A stretch of DNA of 12,049 nt. It comes from Clostridia bacterium (lineage in GTDB: Bacteria; Bacillota; Clostridia; Oscillospirales; Acutalibacteraceae). The notes beneath the pieces were generated by a model. The model did not search any database. It saw only the letters and a program-made list of their open reading frames with translations, and had not been told where the DNA came from. This document shows positions 7,064 through 12,049 of this stretch, in pieces. Numbering within the stretch: position 1 is the stretch's first letter; the number at the start of each line of letters is the position of its first letter. The stretch covers positions 1 through 12,049 of the forward strand of contig JAFZOE010000037.1 of NCBI GenBank assembly GCA_017552845.1. Direction: 5' to 3'. The translations under genes were made by a program, and so were the position numbers.

Positions 7064-8284
7064 TTAAATCACCTGGAAAATATAGAATTTCAGATAGTCC
7101 GTTTCGGGAACATTCCACAGGACCGGATGGTCGCAGCACTGCCTGCGAACCTCAATCTGCTTCAGCTGAACTCCCGCATCCGCCGCGGCGGAGACGAGCA
7201 TTTTTTCAAACAGCTCGCTCTTCATGAAATGCGAGCAGGAGCAGGTGGCGAGGTATCCGCCTCTCGGCAGGAGCTTCATCGCCCTGTAGTTTATCTCTTT
7301 GTAGCCGCGCTCCGCCGATTTCACGGTCTTTCTGCTCTTTGTGAACGCGGGCGGGTCAAGGATAATGAAATCATAAGGCTTTCCGCCCTCTTTTTCGAGC
7401 GAGGGAAGCAGATCAAACACATCCGCGGTCAGAAAATCCATCTTATCCGCGAGGCCGTTTCTTTCGGCATTCGCCTTCGCCTGCTGAGTCGCTAGTTCGC
7501 TGACATCAACGGCCGTCACATGCTCGGCTCCGCCCTTTGCGGCGTTGAGCGCGAATGAACCCGTATGGGTAAAGCAATCGAGGACTTTTCTGCCCTTTGC
7601 AATCCGCTGAATCGCAAGGCGGTTGTATTTCTGGTCGAGGAAAAAGCCGGTCTTCTGCCCGTTTTCAAAATCGACCTCATAGACAATTCCGTTTTCGGTG
7701 ATTTCGGTAACGGTGGAATCAGGATGAGGCATGCCCTCATACCAGCCCTTGTATTCGCCGAGCATCTCGTGAGCGCGCAGAGCGACGTCGTTTCGCTCAT
7801 ATATGCCATCAATCTTATCCCCGCCCTCTTCGAGCACTTTCACAAGCAGGGAATAAATCATATCCTTGCGTATTTCAATGCCGTAGGAGAGCACCTGCGT
7901 TACGAGAATACCGCCGAATCTGTCAACCGTGAGGCCGGGGAGACCGTCAGCTTCGCCGAAAACGAGGCGGCAGCAGGCGAAATCACCGCCCATGACGGTT
8001 CTGCGGTAGTCAACGGCGTATCTGAGGCGGCGCTCCCAGAACGCGGGCAAAAAAGTCTCGTTCGCATTATCGGAGAGCAGGCGCAGCCTTATCTTGCTGC
8101 CGAGGCTGATGAGCCCCGTGCCGAGATACGCGCCCTTCGGGGAGGATATATCGGCCAGACAGCCGTTTTCGATTTCGCCGTTAACCGCGGTTATTTCGGC
8201 GTCATACACCCAGGGATGGCCGCCGCGAAGCGCCCTCTCCGCCTTGGGAGTAACGGTTATTATGGGATAGTTTCTTTGTTTCAT
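7064..8284 (-). CDS. rlmI: RlmI-like 23S rRNA (cytosine-C5)-methyltransferase, PUA plus class I methyltransferase
   Basis: 406 residues, close to the family length of about 395. Enzymes of this type methylate C5 of a cytosine in 23S rRNA (C1962 in E. coli) with S-adenosylmethionine. The N-terminal PUA domain (about 8-85) contains LRGGHPWVYDAEI. An RlmI-type linker domain follows (about 95-200), then the methyltransferase: SAM-binding motif I VLDCFTHTGSFALNAA (around His240), motif IV ILDPPAF (Asp310) and the catalytic cysteine motif TCSCSHFM (Cys348 and Cys350). ATG 8284 is the first start after an in-frame TAA (8288-8290). No clear Shine-Dalgarno sequence precedes it, so initiation may be weak. 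It is the first gene of the five-gene operon and follows a 384-nt non-coding stretch. Assignment within the RlmI/RlmO group is by similarity. Confidence 0.88.
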   Translation of the reverse strand: MKQRNYPIITVTPKAERALRGGHPWVYDAEITAVNGEIENGCLADISSPKGAYLGTGLISLGSKIRLRLLSDNANETFLPAFWERRLRYAVDYRRTVMGGDFACCRLVFGEADGLPGLTVDRFGGILVTQVLSYGIEIRKDMIYSLLVKVLEEGGDKIDGIYERNDVALRAHEMLGEYKGWYEGMPHPDSTVTEITENGIVYEVDFENGQKTGFFLDQKYNRLAIQRIAKGRKVLDCFTHTGSFALNAAKGGAEHVTAVDVSELATQQAKANAERNGLADKMDFLTADVFDLLPSLEKEGGKPYDFIILDPPAFTKSRKTVKSAERGYKEINYRAMKLLPRGGYLATCSCSHFMKSELFEKMLVSAAADAGVQLKQIEVRRQCCDHPVLWNVPETDYLKFYIFQVI

Positions 8285-8357
8285 AGATTATGGATTGCTT
8301 TCAAAACATATAATAAACTAAGTCTTTATACGGCCTTCTCTGTATCGCCACACCCGT

Positions 8358-8407
8358 CACGGCTTATATCCTTTTCGCCGTGCCACCCTCTCCGTTCTCG
8401 GAGAGGG
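8358..8407. repeat. Paired hairpins, possible dispersed palindromic intergenic repeat
   Basis: Two adjacent hairpins: CACGGC (8358-8363) with GCCGTG (8377-8382) around a 13-nt loop, and CCCTCTCCG (8386-8394) with CGGAGAGGG (8399-8407) around a 4-nt loop. There is no U tract on either side. The ordered double-hairpin layout and GGGTGGCA/GACGGGTG flanks resemble multicopy palindromic repeats, but only one copy is in this window. It could equally form a leader structure in front of rlmI. Confidence 0.4.
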
Positions 8408-8448
8408 CTGCAAGCGGAATATTTTGATTTGTATTATGCTCCGCATAT

Positions 8449-8490
8449 AAAAAAGGCGTCCTGCCGAATGTGTGCAGCATTCGGCAGGAC
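8449..8490 (-). terminator. Strong intrinsic terminator (downstream of apeA)
   Basis: Perfect 13-bp stem GTCCTGCCGAATG (8458-8470) with CATTCGGCAGGAC (8478-8490) and a 7-nt loop. On the minus strand it is followed, after 3 nt, by six U residues (8454-8449). On the plus strand it is followed by TTTT, so it may work in both directions. It lies about 180 nt after the apeA stop and separates the two operons. Confidence 0.85.
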
Positions 8491-8504
8491 TTTTGGGGAA
8501 AGAG

Positions 8505-8533
8505 AAAATAAAAATGAAAAAAGAAGATGTCAA
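8505..8533 (-). promoter_or_regulatory. Possible sigma-70/sigma-A promoter just before the terminator
   Basis: On the minus strand a perfect TTGACA (8533-8528) is followed, after 17 nt, by TATTTT (8510-8505), a 4 of 6 match to TATAAT. The predicted start, near 8498, lies only about 8 nt before the terminator stem. The local A/T richness makes a chance match possible. Confidence 0.25.
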
Positions 8534-8668
8534 ATCAAATGGATCTTTGCTGTATCATAATCTTATATGATAACTGCTGTATGTTTATGAACAAACAAAG
8601 AACATTTTATTAACAATTTGTTATTGCAATTTCTCTTTTTGCCGGATGCTTATTATTTCTTTATAGAA

Positions 8669-10066
8669 TTATTTGCTTTCGAGGAAGGCCTTGAATCCCT
8701 TCCAGGCCATATATACATCGGTCTTGGCGACTATTTCAAACGGCGCGTGCATCGAGAGAACGGGAACGCCGACATCGACTACGCTGACGCCGAGGTTCGC
8801 GATATATTTCGCGACTGTTCCTCCGCCGCCCTCATCGACCTTGCCGAGCTCGCCGACCTGCCAGACGGTAGCCGATTTATCAAATATGGTTCTGATTTTC
8901 GAAACAAATTCGGCGTTGGCGTCGTTTGTGCCGCCCTTTCCGCCGGAGCCGGTGTATTTGGTGAGGACTATGCCCTTGTTGAGATAGGCGGAATTGTTCT
9001 TTTCAAACGCCTGCGAGAAGGTCGGGTCAAAGCCCGCGTTGACATCGGCCGAGAGGCATTCGCTCGCCCTGAGCACGTCTCTGCCGGGAACCTTTTCAAG
9101 AGCACCGAGATCGGAAATGAACTGCTTGAGATAGGCGGACTGCAGGCCTGTGTTGCCGTCCGAGCCCGTCTCCTCTTTATCGGTGATGACCGTAACGGTC
9201 GTGTATTCGGGCTTTTTCGCGTCAAACGCCGCCATTACGGCAGGATATGCGCAGACTCTGTCATCGTGGCCGTAGGAGCCGATAAGGCTTCTGTCAAAGC
9301 CGATATCGCTCGCGGGGAAAGCGGGAACCGCCTCAAGCTCCGCGGAGAGGAAATCGGATTCGACTATGCCGTATTTCTCATTGAGGAGCTTCATCAGGTT
9401 GAGCTTCACGAGTTTGTCGCCCTTTTCTTTGCCGAAGGGGCGGCTGCCGATGAGGATATTGAGCGCTTCGCCCGCGATGACCTTTCTCATTGAGCGGTCC
9501 TCTCTGTCAAGATGCGGAAGAAGGTCGGTGATGACAAATTTCGGATCGCCCGCTTCGTCGCCTATGCGGACCGTCACGCAGGAGCCGTCTTTTCTGTAAA
9601 TCACGCCGTGAAGGGCGAGCGGAACGGTCGGCCACTGGTATTTCTTGATGCCGCCGTAGTAATGAGTCTTGAAATATCCGAGCTCCTCATCCTCATAGAG
9701 CGGATTGGGCTTTAGGTCGAGGCGCGGGGAATCTATATGCGCGGCAACGATTTTCGTGCCGGCGGCAATGCTCTTTTTGCCGAAGGTTGTGAGAATCAGC
9801 GATTTGTTGTGAACGTCATAATAAACTTTGTCGCCCGCTTTATACTTGCCCTTCGGATTGAATTCCTTATAGCCCTTGCTGATTGCAAGCTCCTTGACAA
9901 AGGCGTTTGCCTCTCTCTCGGTGCGGCAGGCGTTGAGAAAATCAATATATCCCTCGCAGAATTTATTGACCTTCGCTATCTCTTTATCGTCGCAGACATA
10001 ATACGCATTCTGCGGGGCGTAGAAAAGCTCCTCCTTGAGAATCTCTTCCTGTGTTTTTTTGCTCAT
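8669..10066 (-). CDS. apeA: M18-family zinc aminopeptidase (ApeA-like)
   Basis: 465 residues, the full length for this family. M18 enzymes are cytosolic di-zinc exopeptidases that remove N-terminal residues (often acidic or hydrophobic) from peptides. Metal-site and catalytic motifs are in order: AAHIDSPRLDLKP (His110, Asp112), GSYGHDDR (Asp268/269), DKEETGSDGNTG (Glu298/299), LSADVNAG (Asp341) and VLSMHAPFE (His440). The block HYYGGIKKYQWP (135-146) is typical of the ApeA subgroup. A glycine-rich segment (GSGGKGG) is also present. ATG 10066 has a strong GGGAGGA site 6 nt upstream and overlaps the TGA of the sua5-coaE gene by 4 nt (ATGA), indicating translational coupling. It is the last gene before the terminator. 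The family call is firm; the ApeA versus ApeB choice rests on these motifs. Confidence 0.92.
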   Translation of the reverse strand: MSKKTQEEILKEELFYAPQNAYYVCDDKEIAKVNKFCEGYIDFLNACRTEREANAFVKELAISKGYKEFNPKGKYKAGDKVYYDVHNKSLILTTFGKKSIAAGTKIVAAHIDSPRLDLKPNPLYEDEELGYFKTHYYGGIKKYQWPTVPLALHGVIYRKDGSCVTVRIGDEAGDPKFVITDLLPHLDREDRSMRKVIAGEALNILIGSRPFGKEKGDKLVKLNLMKLLNEKYGIVESDFLSAELEAVPAFPASDIGFDRSLIGSYGHDDRVCAYPAVMAAFDAKKPEYTTVTVITDKEETGSDGNTGLQSAYLKQFISDLGALEKVPGRDVLRASECLSADVNAGFDPTFSQAFEKNNSAYLNKGIVLTKYTGSGGKGGTNDANAEFVSKIRTIFDKSATVWQVGELGKVDEGGGGTVAKYIANLGVSVVDVGVPVLSMHAPFEIVAKTDVYMAWKGFKAFLESK

Positions 10067-11667
10067 TGTAATTCCTCCCTTGCGATTTTTCCCGCCTGAG
10101 CGCGGGTATCGTCAATATCCGCATTGCGGATAATAATATCCGATTTTGAAATGTAGTATTCCTCGCTCTTCTGAGCTCTGATACGCTCGAGCGCCTTTTC
10201 CCGGCTTATGCCGTCGCGCAGCATTATTCTCTCAATCCTCGCCTCTTCGTCCGCTGTCACGCAGATAATCTTTCTGCAAAGGCAGGTGAGCGGGCTCTCG
10301 AATAACACGGGCGCGTCAATAACCGCCGCCTTCGCTCCCGATTTCTCTGCCGCGTGAATCTCTTCAACGGTCAGCCGCGTGATTTCGGGATGAGTTGCCG
10401 AATTGAGAATTTTCGTGTTTTCATCATTCGCAAACGCTCTTGAAGCGAGCAGTGCTCTGTCGAGCTTCCCGTCGGAAACAATATCTTCGCCGAAGGCATC
10501 TTTGAGTGCGCTCAGCACTTCGGGACTCTCGACGGCTTTTCTTGCGAGTGAATCGGTATCGATTATGCAGAAGCCGTATTTTGCGAGCTCTTCGCCGACA
10601 ATGCTCTTGCCCGCGCCGGTCTGACCGGTCAGCCCGTAAACGGGAATATCAAAATCAAGGTCGATAATACGGAATGCGGCGGAGCGGATGAGGCGGTTGA
10701 AAACCGCTAGCCCCACGCCCTTGACCGAGGGGCATCTGACAAACGCCTTTTTATAGCCCTTCGCGTCGACCTCGCGCAGGACCTCAAAGATATTGTGCGC
10801 CTGAGTCAGGCTGTCCTTCGCCCTGCCGTATTCAATATATTCATCAAAGAATTTTCCCTCGCCCTCGAAGCAGACCGCGCAGATTGCTTCGTTATGAGCT
10901 TTCAGGAATTTTTCATATCTTTCAAAACCGCCTTTAATCAGCGTTACCTGCGCCTTCGGAGCATAGTGCTTATACTTCATGCCGGGTGAATGCGCCTTTT
11001 CGCCCTCCGCGAGTTTCTCATAGACCGCGTGTGAAATCTCGATTTTCCCGAGCACCTCTTCAAGCTCCTCGGGAGTTACTCCGCCGGGTCTGAGCAGAGT
11101 CGGGGGCTCTGTCGCAAGCGTGATAACCGTCGATTCCACGCCGACCTCGCATTCGCCGCCGTCAACCACCGCGTCAATCCTGCCGTCGAGATCCTCTTTC
11201 ACGTGCTCCGCCCTGGTCGGGCTCGGTCTGCCCGAAGCGTTGGCGCTCGGAGCTGCCAGCGGAAAACCGCAGGCCTTTATGATTTCTCTCGCCGCGGGAT
11301 GCGAGGGCATACGGATTGCGACCGTATCGAGCCCTGCGGTCACGGCATCGGGCACAAGCGCCGATTTTTTCATAATCACGGTCAGAGGACCGGGCCAGAA
11401 TCTTTCCGCGAGCGCGGGCAGGCGCTCATCCACCTTCTCGACGAGAGGCGGAATTTCATCAGACGACTGCACGTGGACAATCAGCGGATTATCCTGCGGT
11501 CTGCCCTTCGCGACGAAAATGCGCGCAACGGCGTCTGCGTCAAGCGCGTTCGCCGCGAGGCCGTAAACGGTCTCGGTAGGTATCGCGACAGTTCCGCCGT
11601 TTTTGAGAATTCCGGCGGCAATCGAAGGGGTATTCTCATTTTCCGATTTAAGATAAAGTGTTTTCAT
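10063..11667 (-). CDS. Fusion of Sua5 (threonylcarbamoyl-AMP synthase) and CoaE (dephospho-CoA kinase)
   Basis: 534 residues with two enzyme modules in one frame. Residues 10-207 are a YrdC/Sua5 catalytic domain (PTETVYGLAANA, KGRPQDNPLIVHV, SANASGRPSPTRAEH) that makes threonylcarbamoyl-AMP from threonine, bicarbonate and ATP for tRNA t6A37. A Sua5 linker (HSPGMKYKHYAP, 226-237) and Sua5 C-terminal domain (about 238-336) follow. Residues 341-534 are a full-length CoaE: Walker A GLTGQTGAGKS (345-355), IIDTDSLAR (368-376; usually DADxxAR), VIDAPVLFES (449-458), and a lid/C-terminal region with RDGIS and SDIIIRNAD. CoaE phosphorylates dephospho-CoA in the last step of CoA synthesis. Key residues of both halves are present. 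The gene overlaps prfA by 1 nt (TAATG) and has only a weak ribosome site, so translation probably depends on prfA. Confidence 0.9.
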   Translation of the reverse strand: MKTLYLKSENENTPSIAAGILKNGGTVAIPTETVYGLAANALDADAVARIFVAKGRPQDNPLIVHVQSSDEIPPLVEKVDERLPALAERFWPGPLTVIMKKSALVPDAVTAGLDTVAIRMPSHPAAREIIKACGFPLAAPSANASGRPSPTRAEHVKEDLDGRIDAVVDGGECEVGVESTVITLATEPPTLLRPGGVTPEELEEVLGKIEISHAVYEKLAEGEKAHSPGMKYKHYAPKAQVTLIKGGFERYEKFLKAHNEAICAVCFEGEGKFFDEYIEYGRAKDSLTQAHNIFEVLREVDAKGYKKAFVRCPSVKGVGLAVFNRLIRSAAFRIIDLDFDIPVYGLTGQTGAGKSIVGEELAKYGFCIIDTDSLARKAVESPEVLSALKDAFGEDIVSDGKLDRALLASRAFANDENTKILNSATHPEITRLTVEEIHAAEKSGAKAAVIDAPVLFESPLTCLCRKIICVTADEEARIERIMLRDGISREKALERIRAQKSEEYYISKSDIIIRNADIDDTRAQAGKIAREELQ

Positions 11668-12049
11668 TATGAACTGCTTTTAAGCTTCTCCGCTGTATCC
11701 GCGGTAATCAGGGCGTCGATGATTTCATCGAGGTCGCCGTTGACTATCGCTTCGATTTTATAAAGGGTAAGATTTATGCGGTGGTCGCTGACTCTGCCCT
11801 GGGGGAAATTATAGGTGCGTATTCTCTCGCTCCTGTCGCCCGTTCCGACCTGGGCCCGTCTCTCGCCCGCAATCGCGCTCTGCTGCTTCTCCATCTCCAT
11901 TTCGAGAATCTTGGAGCGCAGAACCTTCATCGCCTTGTCTTTGTTCTTTAACTGAGACTTCTCATCCTGGCATGATACAACAATGCCTGAAGGGATATGT
12001 GTCAGCCTGACTGCAGAGTCTGTTGTATTGACACACTGTCCTCCGTTCC
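11667..12049 (-). CDS. prfA: Peptide chain release factor 1 (RF1), C-terminal part; 5' end beyond the window
   Basis: The frame is open from the right edge, and the last 126 residues are visible. They begin with NGGQCVNTTDSAVRLTHIP, containing the universal GGQ motif that triggers peptidyl-tRNA hydrolysis in the ribosomal peptidyl-transferase centre. The tail RIRTYNFPQGRVSDHRINLT and the GDLDEIIDALI ending are those of RF1 (reads UAA/UAG), not RF2. The GGQ Gln is usually methylated by PrmC. The stop TAA (11667-11669) shares one base with the ATG of the sua5-coaE gene. An internal ATG at 11930 is not the start. A prfA-sua5 order is common in Firmicutes, which supports the assignment. Confidence 0.95.
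   Translation of the reverse strand, partial: NGGQCVNTTDSAVRLTHIPSGIVVSCQDEKSQLKNKDKAMKVLRSKILEMEMEKQQSAIAGERRAQVGTGDRSERIRTYNFPQGRVSDHRINLTLYKIEAIVNGDLDEIIDALITADTAEKLKSSS

Larger units (their letters stand above)
8285..8668. other. Non-coding region between the two operons
   Basis: This 384-nt stretch holds the 13-bp terminator (8458-8490), two neighbouring hairpins (8358-8382 and 8386-8407), a possible promoter (8505-8533), and a small AT-rich inverted repeat (TATCATA 8553-8559, TATGATA 8566-8572). The part from 8491 to 8668 is clearly more AT-rich than the flanking genes and would be a 3' untranslated tail of about 180 nt for apeA. A -10-like TATTAT (8315-8310, minus strand) lies before rlmI but lacks a good -35 box. 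No convincing gene is seen. Confidence 0.6.

Noticed and set aside
7565..8560. 331-codon plus-strand open frame running from rlmI into the intergenic region
   Set aside because: Mostly antisense to rlmI, no family resemblance, no good ribosome site; its end crosses the hairpin-rich region.
8514..8570. 18-codon plus-strand frame (starting MKKEDVKS) after the terminator
   Set aside because: Very short, only a loosely spaced purine-rich stretch upstream, and its end coincides with an AT-rich inverted repeat; no support beyond chance.
8618..9493. 291-codon plus-strand open frame opposite apeA
   Set aside because: Shadow of the aminopeptidase gene, whose metal-binding motifs establish the minus strand as coding.
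11667..11930. ATG 11930 as the start of a small separate gene
   Set aside because: The same frame continues upstream to the window edge with the RF1 GGQ motif, so it is an internal methionine of prfA.

Overview
The window comes from a bacterial chromosome, most likely an anaerobic Firmicute of the class Clostridia (an uncultured Oscillospiraceae/Ruminococcaceae-type organism is my best guess). That guess rests on the AGGAG/GAGGTG ribosome binding sites, the prfA-sua5 neighbourhood, a clostridial-type M18 aminopeptidase and tightly packed co-directional genes. I see no phage, insertion sequence, CRISPR array, tRNA or rRNA. All eight substantial genes lie on the minus strand, so transcription runs from high to low coordinates; the many long plus-strand open frames are antisense shadows of them.

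Upstream operon (12049 down to 8669): the 3' end of prfA (release factor 1), a fused sua5-coaE gene (tRNA t6A precursor synthesis plus the last step of coenzyme A synthesis), and an M18 aminopeptidase gene (apeA-like). prfA and the fusion overlap by 1 nt (TAATG); the fusion and apeA overlap by 4 nt (ATGA). Then comes an AT-rich, 384-nt non-coding stretch (8285-8668). It holds a strong 13-bp terminator hairpin with a U tract on the minus strand, a possible -35/-10 pair just before it, and two further hairpins resembling a dispersed intergenic repeat.

Downstream operon (8284 down to 1714): rlmI-like 23S rRNA m5C methyltransferase, a cytoplasmic PI-PLC-X-like protein, a PfkB-family kinase, the rlmB-type 23S rRNA 2'-O-methyltransferase, and a 920-residue membrane protein. 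Gaps within it are 1 to 33 nt. The membrane protein has the topology and sequence skeleton of a P1B-type ATPase, but the catalytic motifs are destroyed and a roughly 370-residue acidic cytoplasmic region precedes the membrane part. It is the most unusual object here: an apparently intact, conserved-looking pseudo-pump of unknown function. After a GC-rich hairpin follows a secreted alpha/beta hydrolase (LCAT/lipase-like), which runs off the left edge.

Together the window is translation-related housekeeping (RF1, t6A synthesis, two rRNA methyltransferases) interleaved with unusual partners: the PI-PLC-like protein, the PfkB kinase with a variant active-site loop, and the degenerate P-type ATPase. 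For two genes the better start codon lies a few codons inside the longest open frame.
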